64,000 nt of DNA from Liolophura sinensis (taxonomy: Eukaryota > Mollusca > Polyplacophora > Chitonida > Chitonidae): positions 6,943,924 to 7,007,923 of the forward strand of contig NC_088306.1 of assembly GCF_032854445.1 (NCBI RefSeq), in the 5' to 3' direction. Made by a program: the position numbers and the translations under genes. The notes under the pieces are model-generated. The model searched no databases, was not told the DNA's origin, and saw nothing but the letters and a program-made list of their open reading frames with translations. Each line of letters starts with the position of its first letter. Position 1 is the stretch's first letter. Positions 33,048 to 45,169 of this stretch are shown here, in pieces.

Positions 33048-33119
33048 GTAAACACATTTACAATGGTAAACATGTGACATGTTTACATACTAAGCGTCAC
33101 ATGTTTACAAAAGTAAACA
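33048..33119. promoter_or_regulatory. Cluster of five forkhead core motifs around a palindrome
   Basis: GTAAACA or its complement TGTTTAC occurs at 33048-33054, 33066-33072, 33080-33086, 33102-33108 and 33113-33119. The second and third make a perfect 21-bp inverted repeat, GTAAACATGT-G-ACATGTTTAC (33066-33086). GTAAACA is the core bound by forkhead factors (established). No gene start is recognised within several kb, so function is speculative. Confidence 0.45.
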
Positions 33120-34355
33120 CTCCTAGACGTTTTACACCTGACACGTTTTCACACTATAACTATAAAAGGAACACTAAATTTTACAGACTGGTCAGACCAG
33201 CACATGTGTTCGCATTTAACACGTTTGACATAAAAGATAAAAACAACTAGCTTCAAAATTTTCTAGGGAAAGTTAAAATCAAATGATAGTTAGATATATT
33301 ATGTATATCTGTGCAAACATGAAGATGTTTTTTTTTAATGAGCTTTTTCACCCTTTCAGTTGGTGGAACAAAATGTTATGTACTCAGTGGGTCCTTGGTT
33401 ACTAGCATGACTTACAGGGAACTCCCCACCCGGCGTTTCTTGAATTTACTGACTGCTTGTTTCCATAGAATATCTTGCTTGGAGTCTACATGTGATTGGA
33501 AGTAGAAGAATTGCCGTTTCGTCAATGAAAAATGCTGCCTATCATGTGAATAACGCTTTTGAGGGTAAAACAATTGTGCCCGAACACGCAAGAGGCTTCC
33601 CTTTACTGGCCACGTGTCTACCTTGGCGGGACAATGACAACAATCTGAGAGCTCATTCTTAAAATAGGGAGGGTGAGTAGGCTCACCAGAAGGACATCTA
33701 TTCGCCGAATATTAATTAACTTGCAAACTACTATACAAAACGAATGGAAATCAAGAAAGATAGTTTCTGATTTATTTACATGTGTATATGTATTCATGTC
33801 TTGTGTACACTTTTGTCATAATGACTTCAGAGCCCACCGTTAACAATGCTGGAAAATTTATCAGTCATTGAGTAGGGTGGTGGGTATTTGATGCGGGAAA
33901 GGCTATAAGCATATTGATAGAAAATATAAACATATTCGCTCAGTTGTCAACAAAGTTCCAGCGGTTCGATCTAACTGAAAGAATTAAAGGCCCTTTCAGA
34001 TTTCCGCTTGAAATCTGTAGAAGGAAAGTGTGGGCACACCTGTTGTGCATCACACTTGATGTCGATAGACTCCAGAATATCGTGAAAATATGTAAGTGCC
34101 AAACTTGAGCTTTCTCTTGGAAAGGTTTCACGAGTGGAACCACTATTGTTGTTGTTTCTTTGGATTTGTTTCTTTTGTAGACTCGCACTGAAAGCCTCTT
34201 TACCGATCGTTGGTTTGCACAACGGTGTTTAAACGTATCACTACGCAGTGGCTGACAGATACGGGCATTCGTTTGATTCCCTTAAAATCACTTAAACTGA
34301 GTGGACAAACGAAGGGTGTAGATCAAGTTCAGTTTTTCGGAGATAAAAAGCTAAA
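33120..34355. other. Gene-free stretch
   Basis: AT-rich sequence with no SINE and no recognised coding segment. A frame at 33914-34108 ends at a GTAAGT-like site but lacks similarity and an acceptor, so it was not called. Confidence 0.45.
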
Positions 34356-34510
34356 CGCAAATGATTTAAGGGGACGGTCCCAAAACAGGATATTATTTGA
34401 ATATGACAGAATAGTATGTCATAATAACAGAATACATTCTAGCGTCACTCAGACAACAGACTTTCTGTTAAAATTAACATATTAAATTTTTGAATTAACA
34501 GGTTATTGTG
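34356..34510. repeat. MITE-like family F, one arm
   Basis: GGATATTATTTGAATATGAC, CATAATAACAGAATACATTC, TAGCGTCACTCAGACAACAG and ACTTTCTGTTAAAATTAACA match the right arm of the palindromic copies at 47850 and 48588. Confidence 0.65.
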
Positions 34511-35170
34511 TCTGTGAGATATCTCAACGCTTGATATTCGAGTGATGGTCAGCAGTAATTTACCACGGTACACCTACACTTATGTAAGCATCTTTATGCA
34601 CGCAAGGTTGTGTTTCACCGCTATATTTATCCCTGTATCATTTTTGTATGTCCTTTTAATGTGAAATCTGGCGAAAAACGGAATAACAGATTGAAGAGCA
34701 ACCAAGATTCTAATTCTTGTCCACTTTAAAATTCTATTTATTTGTGTTAAATAGACATGAAAATATGTTTTTATTTACTTGACAAGATTTTAAACAACCT
34801 TCTTCCCGTCCGCTGTTGTCTCTTCTCCCCTGACAAGGACTCTGCTTTTACGAAAAACCAGCTTCATACTCAAGCAGGGTGTAGCGTATATTGGCAGAAT
34901 ATAAAATTTTGTTAAATTGTTTCCTTAATTTCGTATAATATATCAACCGACTGAAACCGCTGTCGTGTTTGTGTATTCGCGTGAATTTGTTGCTGTCTAT
35001 GTTAATGAGTTTACTTAAAACTAAACTGAACACCTGTTAAAGCTCCCTACTTGGTGTCAAGAAGTCTTGACGCTTGTGGCAACACCTGCACATATCCGTC
35101 TGTACATGTCAGGTCGTGATATAAATATTTTGACGTCTCGCCAGCCGAATTAAAGAAGAAGACAGAAGAA

Positions 35171-35501
35171 ATATTATTAAACATCATCCAATCTTTTAGA
35201 TTTTTTCTCTGTGAAATGCAGTCAAATGTTTAGATTCTGTGGTGAGTTTTATGGATCACATTGATAATGCATGTCGCTCCGATTTTCACACCTTTTAAAA
35301 TTTACTAAAATAATACACGCCATGGCACAAATTTCGCTGAACATCTTCGGTCGTCTAAACAAGGGCAGGCAACCCGGTCAAAGAAGTCGGTCTTCGGCCA
35401 TGATTCGAAACATACGACTTGAATGAGTTGATTGGTCGAAGGGAGTCCAGGATAAAACTGAACATTCAATTGTTCATTCCAAGTCAGATACATGTCAGTA
35501 G
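35171..35501 (+). repeat. Left arm of a long inverted-repeat element
   Basis: About 330 bp, from ATATTATTAAACATCATCCA to CATGTCAGTAG. It is the reverse complement of 36040-36369 at roughly 90 per cent identity by eye. Confidence 0.88.
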
Positions 35502-36039
35502 ACATCTGGAAGTTTCATCTTTATGCAGATGTTTAAAATAACAGCCCATTTCTTTTTTTTTTTTGCCGTCGGCCATATGTCGGTGGCTTAAGCGTTCATT
35601 TAAAAGAAAACAAAAGGCAACAAATAATATAAACCTAGTTATTTCGGACGAGGGAAGAAAACAGACCTAAACAGACCATTTTGTTCTGATGTATTTGTTA
35701 ACTATGAATCAACTTTTAATCTGGTCGGCGATATTTTCTTACTTTGATCCGCGATATCTTGGTTATGCAACATTACAAACATAGTAAATTATGCGTTTTA
35801 AACGTTTTGTATGATACTTTATTTATACACACCTATATACATTTGGAACAGTGTTGTATTTTCTTCAAGTATATTTTCTGAGGTCATTTTAGAATGCCCT
35901 ATCTACTTAATTTCTCAAGGTATTTTTACCTATCTATTCTGTACGTAGTTCACACTGTCTGAGATAAACACTTGTCTGTTCAACTTGGTTGGGGAGTGCA
36001 TATCTAAATCATCACACAAAGCTACTGATGAACATCAAG
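35502..36039. other. Spacer between the inverted arms
   Basis: 538 bp, AT-rich, containing a T-run near 35553 and no reading frame that I recognise as transposase. It separates the two arms and would form the loop of a stem-loop. Confidence 0.6.
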
Positions 36040-36369
36040 CTACTGACCTGTATCTGACTTGGAATGAACAATCGAATGTTCAGTTTTATCCTGGGCTCCC
36101 TACGACCAATCAACTCACTCAAGTCGTATGTTTCGAATCATGGCCGAAGACCGACTTCTTTGACCGGGTTGCCTGCCCTTGTTTAGACGACCGAAGATGT
36201 TCAGCGAAATTTGTGCCATGGCGTGTATTATTTTAGTAAACTTTAAATGGTGTGAAAATCGGAGCGACATGCATTATCCATGTGATCCATAAAACTCACC
36301 ACAGAATCTAAACATCTGACTGTATTTCACAGAGAAAACAATCTGAAAGATTGGATGTTTAATAATATT
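36040..36369 (-). repeat. Right arm of a long inverted-repeat element
   Basis: Runs from CTACTGACCTGTATCTGACT to GGATGTTTAATAATATT. It reads outward as the inverse of the left arm. The same peptide frame (containing PKTDFFDRVACPCLDDRRCS) is therefore seen twice in opposite orientation. It is kept in step by duplication, not shown to be coding. Confidence 0.88.
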
Positions 36370-36379
36370 CCTACCGATG

Positions 36380-36455
36380 TTTTATTTATTTGCTGTTTTG
36401 AAACGTACTCAAACTCATTTGAGACGCCGGTTACCATTATGGCGGGAGGAAAACG
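36380..36455 (-). mobile_element. SINE-1 fragment
   Basis: TTTATTTATTTGCTGTTTTG, CGTACTCAAACTCATTTGAG and TTACCATTATGGCGGGAGGA. Short, diverged, and adjacent to the right arm of the inverted-repeat element. Confidence 0.7.
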
Positions 36456-36520
36456 GAAAAAAAAAACAAGAAAAATCACCACTAATAAATAAATTGGTCC
36501 TTTCTGCTGATGATCCTCTT

Positions 36521-36726
36521 CTTATTTATTTATTTCATTGGCGTTTTACGCCGAACTCAAGAATATTTCACTTATACGACAGTGGCCAGGATTGCGGTGG
36601 GAGGAAATCCGGTAGAGCCCGTGAGAGAGCCTTGACCATCCACAGGTTGCTGCCAGATCTTCCCACTTACGACCGGAGAGGGAAACTAGCATGAGCTGGA
36701 CTTGAACTCACAGCCACCACACTGGT
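36521..36726 (-). mobile_element. SINE-1 copy, 5' truncated
   Basis: TTATTTATTTATTTCATTGG, AAGAATATTTCACTTATACG, GATTGCGGTGGGAGGAAATC and CATGAGCTGGACTTGAACTC. It abuts a second fragment in the opposite direction. Confidence 0.88.
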
Positions 36727-36826
36727 GGGATGGTCGTGGGTTTGCTACGTCCACCATGATTCTGGCCGCCTTGGTATATGTAAAATATTCTTGAGTACAG
36801 CGTAACACTCTAACCAAACAAATCAA
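36727..36826 (+). mobile_element. SINE-1 3' fragment, head-to-head with the previous copy
   Basis: GATGGTCGTGGGTTTGCTAC, CATGATTCTGGCCGCCTTGG and TATTCTTGAGTACAGCGTAA, ending AACCAAACAAATC. With the preceding copy it makes an imperfect inverted pair. Confidence 0.8.
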
Positions 36827-38980
36827 CACGGTACTACCATCTGTTTTTGAATATCTATAATGTCACCAATGGTAATGAAGTTTTGGTGTCGAAAACCAGG
36901 CTTATAGTGTTTAACATTATGCCTTAGAGAAAGGGCATTTTCCTTGTAATAATATAGACGTCCAACATATCAGCTTTGTAGAGCCTTTGGTAGTATTCGT
37001 CAGTGGATAAATAAAAGCAATCTTTGAAAGAGAGGATAAGTGGTTTTATGGAAAGAAGAACATAGACAACAAGTTAAAACAGACTATAAGTAGAGTTTTA
37101 TTGAATGAATCGGGAATCTACCATTGACATTGCGTCCGCACAGCTACCAGTATTATCGTTATAAGATTCATCCATGCGTGACCTGACATTTAATTACGAA
37201 AATACGCCTGTCGTGCAATATAAAACAAGAAATATACACTGTTCGTAGAATTTACTTTCTTTCAAAACAAACAGGTTGGTGTTTGACGGTGTGTTTGGAT
37301 AACAATGTTATTTGGTGTACTGCCAACGGGAGATTTTTCATTTTCGAATTCTTCCCTACCTTAAAGAGTTTAATAAACTTGCCTAGAGTGTGATTGTTGT
37401 CTTACCCTCATGTTTACATATCATGCCCCTCCTATCAAACTTACATGTGTGAGGTCTTTCCTCCCTACGAAAACAGGGCGCACGCTCCTAGCACAGGTTC
37501 TGTGATAGCAAAATAATGCTTCTGAAAGGAGAATCCTCAATACATTGTGCTCTCCAATGCAGGTTCATAATTTTAAATGTATTGCCTCTGCCTCGATAAA
37601 ATCTCAGCCAATGAATTGATGATTAGTGATTTATTCATTAGTTGTGATTAATACCGTGTTAAACAATATTTCAATGATACCATCGCTGTCAATTTCGTAG
37701 CCAAAGGTGGACTTCCCCTTACCCTAATTCTTGTAAAATTTGGGATAGATATTAGTAGTGATGAAAGCAGAATATTACATTTCTTTAACAGCCTATTGGA
37801 AAAGTAAAGATATCAGTGTGTTGTTCAGTAGAAGGTCTAACCATACGAGAAAGAAGAAACTCAATATTCCTGCTAGAATTACATATGTTTTGGCCAAAAT
37901 GAGCAGACAATGCGTCCCAAATTTGAGTAAAAATAGGGTACATGACACACGGTTCTTTTGTAAAGCGAGTTCAATGCCCACGCTGTGTTTTTAAAGGTGA
38001 CCGCTTCGGTAGACTAATGGTTATAGTGTCAACCTCGACGGATTCATTCTTTGCAATGAAGCGAGGCGAACTCTTATAGCATGCTAATGTTTCTGAAAAT
38101 ATGAGTTCATAATTTTGAATTCGTGAATACATCATAAAACATCAATCAAATAAAAATAAATCCTAATTATTATTGCCTAAATAGTATCTAAGCCAATGAA
38201 ACATCCGTTGGGCAATGCCGATTACCTGTACAGGATTTTCATATTACTAGAACAGGGAATGTAACAAGGGTCCAGGTAAGCACTAAAGTATATTTCACTT
38301 ATACCAGCGCTGTCAGTTTCGTGGTCAAAGGAAACCGGTGAAAAGCATTAGTCTTTGATAATTAAAAGACAAAGTCATGTAATGCACAGAGCTTCTACTG
38401 TAGAGCGAGTTCAGTACCCAAAGGTCAGTCTCCCCCCCCCCCCCCCCCCCCCAGTGAATTCACACCGTAACGATTTCCGGTAGGTGAAAAGAGGTAAACT
38501 TAATTAGCGCACGCCTCCAGTTCGAAACAGCCTGGTAAAAACATCTGTGTGACGACTTTTACACCTCTTCAAAAAAAAATAATAAAAAATACCCGACCAA
38601 GGAAGTCCATATATATGTTACACAGAGGCCAGCATTTCACATATTCACATAAGTGCTGACGTGTTTTGTTTATCTTACCTATTTATCAGTTACTTAATGT
38701 ATCAGTTTTGACAATTTAATATATTTTGATACATAAGACATTCATTTTTTTAAAAAGTGAGCATGTTTGCTTAATCACTTGACTAATACAGCATATAAAG
38801 CATCACTAGCATGTTTCGTACAGAAATCCTGAACATCGTCGAGGCACTGTGGTCACGATGTAGAGGCAGGAAGTGATCTCAGAAAATACAAAAAAAGTAT
38901 CTCAACCATTGTTTCTTATAATTCTTTATACACACGCATGCATTCTCAGCATGATCCAAAATAATACCAGAAACACTTTT
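36827..38980. other. Gene-free stretch with small repeats
   Basis: No gene recognised. It holds a possible tRNA-like SINE head (GACCGCTTCGGTAGACTAAT-GGTTATAGTG, 38000-38030), a stray SINE-1-like word near 38288-38335, and a poly-C run of about 25 at 38430. Confidence 0.45.
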
Positions 38981-38982
38981 AT

Positions 38983-39150
38983 TGAGTGAGCGAGTTCTTG
39001 GGGTTTAACGTCGTACTTCACAGTTTTTCACTCACATGGCGACGGAGGACTCCTTAGAAGGCATGTAATGTGCCTCCTTGTTGCAGGACGGATTTCCACC
39101 GCTCTTTTATCCGGTACTGTTTCACAGAGACGCCCTACCGAAGGCAAGTA
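38983..39150 (-). mobile_element. SINE-2 3' part
   Basis: GAGTGAGCGAGTTCTTGGGG-TTTAACGTCGTAC, then ATGTGCCTCCTTGTTGCAG, GACGGATTTCCACCGCTCTT and CCTACCGAAGGCAAGTAAGC. The left break of the 2.6-kb duplication falls inside this SINE at 39045. Confidence 0.8.
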
Positions 39151-41660
39151 AGCTATTAAATATTTGTTGACGGACGACAAGCATACATTGTCATAAATAT
39201 AGATAGCAGCGAGAGGAGCCTCCATAAGATTTCGACGTATGATTCAAGCGCTGACAACGGAAACATCTCAGCACAGGTTGGATATAACGCTCGACAATAA
39301 ATATCACATATCCTAGCAATACATCAGTTGGCAGATCGTCTCCATCAGCATGAAGTAAAATGCAAGATGATACCTGATGATCTTTACACTTTTCCATCCG
39401 TTCAGCTTTAAGGCCATAATATAGTGCACAAATTTTCCAGCCTTCACATTTAGAGAGCGGTCTAAAACAGAGAAATAAAAGGAACCACCTTTTTACTTAC
39501 CACCACCAGTTACCTTATCCATTATGAAAATGAAATATATCAACACTGGGGTGAAAAGAGTATCATTTGAATGGAATTACCTACCATGTAGATATAAAAT
39601 CGCCAGCCACCACACAGCCACTATCTCAACGTTAACAAGTAAGAAATCTCCTCGAAAATTTCTTTGAACACTATGCAACAGGCGAGCTACTTTTTAAATT
39701 TACGCCTCCTGAGTTAAAGCATTAGGCATTTCGTAAACACCATGTTCTCATCTGGACGCCATTTTTGTTGTAAAATACCATGGGAGCCAAAATCACAATC
39801 CTAGACTTGTCACAACTTCAGATATTATATAATTTTCCTGGAAATGCAAAAGTGTAACCACAGAGGCATTGGCAGTTATTCCAGCAGAACTGTCACGACG
39901 ATCACCTCAAGTAATTGCCTTTTACTGCCTTATAAAATCAAACGACGTTTAGCCACTGTTTTTTATTTTCAGGAAATAGGGCCTGATGGAAATCACTCCG
40001 CACTGTTTTCAGATGTGTTCACATCATTGGTAAATTTGACTATGCCTTTTTTTCCAGTCTTATTATTGATGTTACGTTTAATAATGGCATCCATAAATAT
40101 GTGAGCGTAATTCCATGTAAATTAGTGACACCAACACGGCTTGATATACGGACTATTTGGATAAGTAAACTTAGAAAAAAGTCGTGAGGGAAATGGCGGT
40201 CATGGGGCCGCACTTTGACAGGAGTACGTGAATAGTGGCAAAGCTACGCATTATGAAGACATTACGTGATTTTGAAAGGCAGGTTTCATATAAGACATCT
40301 CCTAAACATAGAGTGAATCATCTAGCGCTAAGAATACAGAAATCGAGCCCTTAAGTAAATGGGTGCAAAATAGTTTTGTAGTTCAGAATTCAATGAAATT
40401 TCAAGTTGAATGTTGTCTGCTCACATTAGATACTCAATTTTCATACTCTAAATGTTTACTTTAAAAGAATTAATTAATGCAAACACAGTTTCACTTGTTT
40501 TGTTCTTTTGTTGTTGGTCAAGTATCATTCTGTCACACGTAAAATACACCCAAAATATACTCCAAATTGTCGGAAACAAGTAGTGCATTTAATGGTGTAA
40601 TTCAAGGGCACAACTTAAAAGCGTACCTGTAGCTCGCCTATTGCACACAGTAATAATCAGAGAATTTTTGAGGTGATTTTTTACTCGTTAACTGTTGAAA
40701 GGGTGGCTGTGTGGCGCTTCGAGATACTTTTTCACCTCAGTGTTTATATGTTTCATGTTACTTGTGGATAAGGCAACTAGTGGTGTAGGTGAATTGAGAT
40801 TATTTTCTTCTGTTTTCCTGTTTCAGACCCCTCTCAAAATTGGCCGGCTGGACAGTTTGTGCACTTTACTGTGACTTTATCTGTAAACGTTTACTTTGAA
40901 AAAAAAAACACAGATGGTAAATCAAGTACAAGCAACTGGAGTGCAAACAAAAACATGAGCTTACCTTACGGCTGGAAAACACGTCCGTCTCACTTGCTGA
41001 CCCACACTGAAATCTTAAAATATGCTTAACATACGTACGGCTCTGATGTGAGGATTCGTATACACAAAAGTAGCCTGTGAGTGTCACGATTCGCATCAAC
41101 GTAGTTTTCAAGATATGAGCAAATTACTGGAAACCTGATTCACATCCAATCAGAATCAATGAAATCGTTAATTGTGCCAATCCTATGGGCGGATCCTGCT
41201 GGATTTAACATTAATCTGACGTTCCCAAAAGAAACATGCATATAAAGTTTAATAAAAATCGGACAATATTTACAGCAGTTATGAGACCAATGAGAGTCAT
41301 AAAACATGACTGTGAAGTGCGCTGTGTAACATGTGCGTTTCATGACTCTCCTCCGGGTATCTACTTAACAAGACATAGGCAGACCTGAAGAACTGCCAAG
41401 GAAAAATTACCTTGAAGCTTAGACAATATTGTATTACGTGGAACCCTTAGATCTTTACTATAATTCAGTGATATCAAGCTTTATGGCTTATATACAGTTT
41501 TGAATATAGAATGCTTTATTGATACGTTAAATGAATATGTGCAGGGTATTATAGTCCTCTAAAATCTGGGTCTGCTGCATTTAGGAAGTCCAGGTACATT
41601 TAGCCACAAGAACACAATTTATCGGAGGCCTAAAAAAACTTTGACTCTTCTTACATTACT
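39045..41660. repeat. 2.6-kb tandem duplication, unit 1
   Basis: Nearly identical to 41661-44283, directly adjacent and in the same orientation (offset 2616 bp at the start). Differences are single substitutions and small indels. The junction shows GAG microhomology (ACTGAG/ACGGAG). No intact gene lies within; a LINE ORF1 relic is present. Confidence 0.93.
39191..39400 (-). pseudogene. LINE ORF1 (gag-like) zinc-knuckle relic, unit 1 copy
   Basis: Frame with DDLPTDVLLGYVIFIVERYI and VLRCFRCQRLNHTSKSYGG. CFRCQRLNHTSKSY is a CCHC knuckle (C-x2-C-x4-H-x4-C) in which the last Cys has become Tyr. The LP-VxxGY-F-VxxYIxxxxRCFRCQxxxH context is standard for the ORF1 protein of Jockey-like LINEs (family knowledge). 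It stops soon after. Confidence 0.75.
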
Positions 41661-44283
41661 GAGGACTCCTTAGAAGGCATGTAATGTGCCTCCTTGTTGC
41701 AGGGACGGATTTCCACCGCTCTTTTATCCGGTACTGTTTCACAGAGACGCCCTACCGAAGGCAAGTAAGCTATTAAATATTTGTTGACAGACGACAAGCA
41801 TACATTGTCATAAATATAGATAGCAGCGAGAGGAGCCTCCATAAGATTTCGACGTATGATTCAAGTGCTGACAACGGAAACATCTCAGCACAGGTTGGAT
41901 ATAACGCTCGACAATAAATATCACATATTCTAGCAATACATCAGTTGGCAGATCGTCTCCATCAGCATGAAGTAAAATGCAAGATGATACCTGATGATCT
42001 TTACACTTTTCCATCCGTTCAGCTTTAAGGCCATAGTATAGTGCACAAATTTTCCAGCCTTCACATTTAGAGAGCGGTCTAAAACAAAGAAATAAAAGGA
42101 ACCACCTTTTTACTTACCACCACCAGTTACCTTATCCATTATGAAAATGAAATATATCAACACTGGGTGAAAAGAGTATCATTTGAATGGAATTACCTAC
42201 CATGTAGATATAAAATCGCCAGCCACCACACAGCCACTATCTCAACGTTAACAAGTAAAAAATCTCCTCGAAAATTTCTTTGAACACTATGCAACAGGCG
42301 AGCTACTTTTAAATTTACGCCTCCTGAGTTAAAGCATTAGGCATTTCGTTAACACCATGTTTCTCATCTGGACGCCATTTTTGTTGTAAAATACCATGGG
42401 AGCCAAAATCACAATCCTAGACCTTGTCACAACTTCAGATATTATATAATTTTCCTGGAAATGCAAAAGTGTAACCACAGAGGCATTGCAGTTATTCCAG
42501 CAGAACTGTCACGACGATCACCTCAAGTAATTGCCTTTTACTGCCTTATAAAATCAAACGACGTTTAGCCACTGTTTTTATTTTCAGGAAATAGGGTCTG
42601 ATGGAAATCACTCCGCACTGTTTTCAGATGTGTTCAAATCATTGGTAAATTTGACTATGCCTTTTTTTCCAGTCTTATTATTGATGTTACGTTTAATAAT
42701 GGCATCCATAAATATGTAAGCGTAATTCCATGTAAATTAGTGACACGAACACGGCCTGATATACGGACTATTTGGATAAGTAAACTTAGAAAAAAATCGT
42801 GAGGGAAATGGCGGTCATGGGGCCGCACTTTGACAGGAGTACGTGAATAGTGGCAAAGCTACGCATTATGAAGACATTACGTGATTTTGAAAGGCAGGTT
42901 TCATATAAGACATCTCCTAAACATAGAGTGAATCATCTAGCGCTAAGAATACAGAAATCGAGCCTTAAGTAAATGGGTGCAAAATAGTTTTGTAGTTCAG
43001 AATTCAATGAAATTTCAAGTTGAATGTTGTCTGCTCACATTAGATACTCAATTTTCATACTCTAAATGTTTACTTTAAAAGAATTAATTAATGCAACACA
43101 GTTTCATTTGTTTTTGTTCTTTTGTTGTTGGTCAAGTATCATTCTGTCCACACGTAAAATACATCCAAAATATACTCCAAATTGTCGGAAACAAGTAGTG
43201 CATTTAATGGTGTAATTCAAGGGCACAACTTAAAAGCGTACCTGTAGCTCGCCTATTGCACACAGTAATAATCAGAGAATTTTTGAGGTGATTTTTTACT
43301 CGTTAACTGTTGAAAGGGTGGCTGTGTGGCGCTTCGAGATACTTTTTCACCTCAGTGTTTATATGTTTCATGTTACTTGTGGATAAGGCAACTAGTGGTG
43401 TAGGTGAATTGAGATTATTTTCTTCTGTTTTCCTGTTTCAGACCCCTCTCAAAATTGGCCGGCTGGACAGTTTGTGCACTTTACTGTGACTTTATCTGTA
43501 AACGTTTACTTTGAAAAAAAAAACACAGATGTAAATCAGGTACAAGCAACTGGTGTGCAACAGAAACATGAGCTTACCTTACGGCTGGAAAACACGTCCG
43601 TCTCACTTGCTGACCCACACTGAAATCCCAGTGGGAGTCATGGAAATCTTAAAATATGCTCTGATGTGAGGATTCGTATACACAAAGTAGCCTGTGAGTG
43701 TCACGATTCGCATCAACGTAGTTTTCAAGATATGAGCAAATTACTGGAAACCTGACTCACATCCAATCAGAATCAATGAAATCGTTAATTGTGCCAATCC
43801 TATGAGCGGATCCTGCTGGATTTAACATTAATCTGACGTTCCCAAAAGAAACATGCACACAAGATTTAATAAAAATCGGACAATATTTACAGCAGTTATG
43901 AGACCAATGAGAGTCATAAAACATGACTGTGAAGTGCACTGTGCAACATGTGCGTTTCATGACTCTCCTCCGGGTATCTACTTAACAAGACATAGGCAGA
44001 CCTGAAGAACTGCCAAGGAAAAATTACCTTGAAGCTTAGACAATATTGTATTACGTGGAACCCTTAGGTCTTTACTATAATTCAGTGATATCAAGCTTTA
44101 TGGCTTATATACAGTTTTGAATATAGAATGCTTTATTGATACGTTAAATGAATATGTGCAGGGTATTATAGTCCTCTAACATCTGGGTCTGCTGCATTTA
44201 GGGCAGCCCAGGTACATTTAGCCACAAGAACACAATTTAGTACATCGGAGGCCTACAAAAACATTGACTCTTCTTACATTACT
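41661..44283. repeat. 2.6-kb tandem duplication, unit 2
   Basis: Second copy, starting GAGGACTCCTTAGAAGGCAT and ending CATTGACTCTTCTTACATTACT. It carries a private insertion-like difference near 43625-43650 (CCCAGTGGGAGTCATGGAAA) where unit 1 has a different 12-bp segment. Confidence 0.93.
41808..42017 (-). pseudogene. LINE ORF1 zinc-knuckle relic, unit 2 copy
   Basis: The same frame as at 39191-39400, with two amino-acid differences (GY to EY and QRLNH to QHLNH). The knuckle keeps the Cys-to-Tyr loss, so that loss predates the duplication. Confidence 0.75.
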
Positions 44284-44384
44284 GAGGTTGTTATGTTTCG
44301 ATAGGTTGGCGAAAAATCACAGGTTCCCGGCACCCCTCATATCTCATTTTACATCCCTTGCCTACAGGATTCCAGCGCAGAATC

Positions 44385-44700
44385 TAAGCATCGAAACAGA
44401 CATTCTCACAACAGTTATCAACCATATGAAGGCCATTCCAAATCAATAATCGCAATACCAATTTCCTTATCGGAATCTAGGCGCCAAAGCAGACCTTCAT
44501 ATACCAGCCATCAACCAATGTGGACCTTTCATGTCAATAACGTCTTCTTGCCAGCAAGGTTGACACTGTGCTGTAGGCTTCGTAATCTGGACATCGTTAG
44601 CTTGAATAAAGGCAGGGCAATCACAAGGCCAATTCTCAAAACAACGTTCAACACAAACCAGTATAGTAGGCACGAAAGTTAGGCCTTAGTAAAGTGCACA
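44385..44700 (-). repeat. Dispersed repeat family D, clustered pieces
   Basis: CGAAACAGACATTCTCACAA, CAGACCTTCATATACCAGCC-ATCAACCAA and ACAAGGCCAATTCTCAAAAC-AACGTTCAACACAAA. It matches, in reverse, the word set at 57290, 62175 and 62335. Confidence 0.65.
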
Positions 44701-44848
44701 AATGGGCTGGTATGGTAAGGCGTGGAACCCGACCCGGTACAAAAAAACTGTAGCAAAACTGACTATAGCTATTATTTAAACCTGTCGAACTTTCGTCAGG
44801 CCACATGTGCTATATGACAAGCGTGGGATTTTTTTAACCTCGCAATAC

Positions 44849-45020
44849 ATTTATTTTTATTTATTTATTTGATTGGTGTTTTACGTCGTACTCAGAAATA
44901 GTTCACTTATACGACGGTGGCCAGCATTATGGTGGGAGGAAACCAGGCAGAGCCCGGCGGAAACCCCCGCCCACCCGCAGGTTTCTGACAGACTTTCCCA
45001 CGTACAGTCGGAGAGGAAGC
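44849..45020 (-). mobile_element. SINE-1 copy, 5' truncated
   Basis: TTATTTATTTGATTGGTGTT, ACGACGGTGGCCAGCATTAT, GGTGGGAGGAAACCAGGCAG and CACGTACAGTCGGAGAGGAA. Confidence 0.9.
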
Positions 45021-45169
45021 GCAAAACATTGAAGCGAATCTTATATCTATGCTAGTGATGTATAGGTCATAAAATCCAAAAATAAGTTTATACTGTAGTC
45101 ACACTGAAATATCTTTTTCGTAGTGTACACAAACCACCAGAGAACTATACAAGAATGTATATAAAGTAC

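Noticed and set aside
35305-36236. Repeated 65-codon frame in both arms of the inverted element
   Set aside because: Kept as a repeat observation only; duplication alone explains its presence twice and no domain is recognised.
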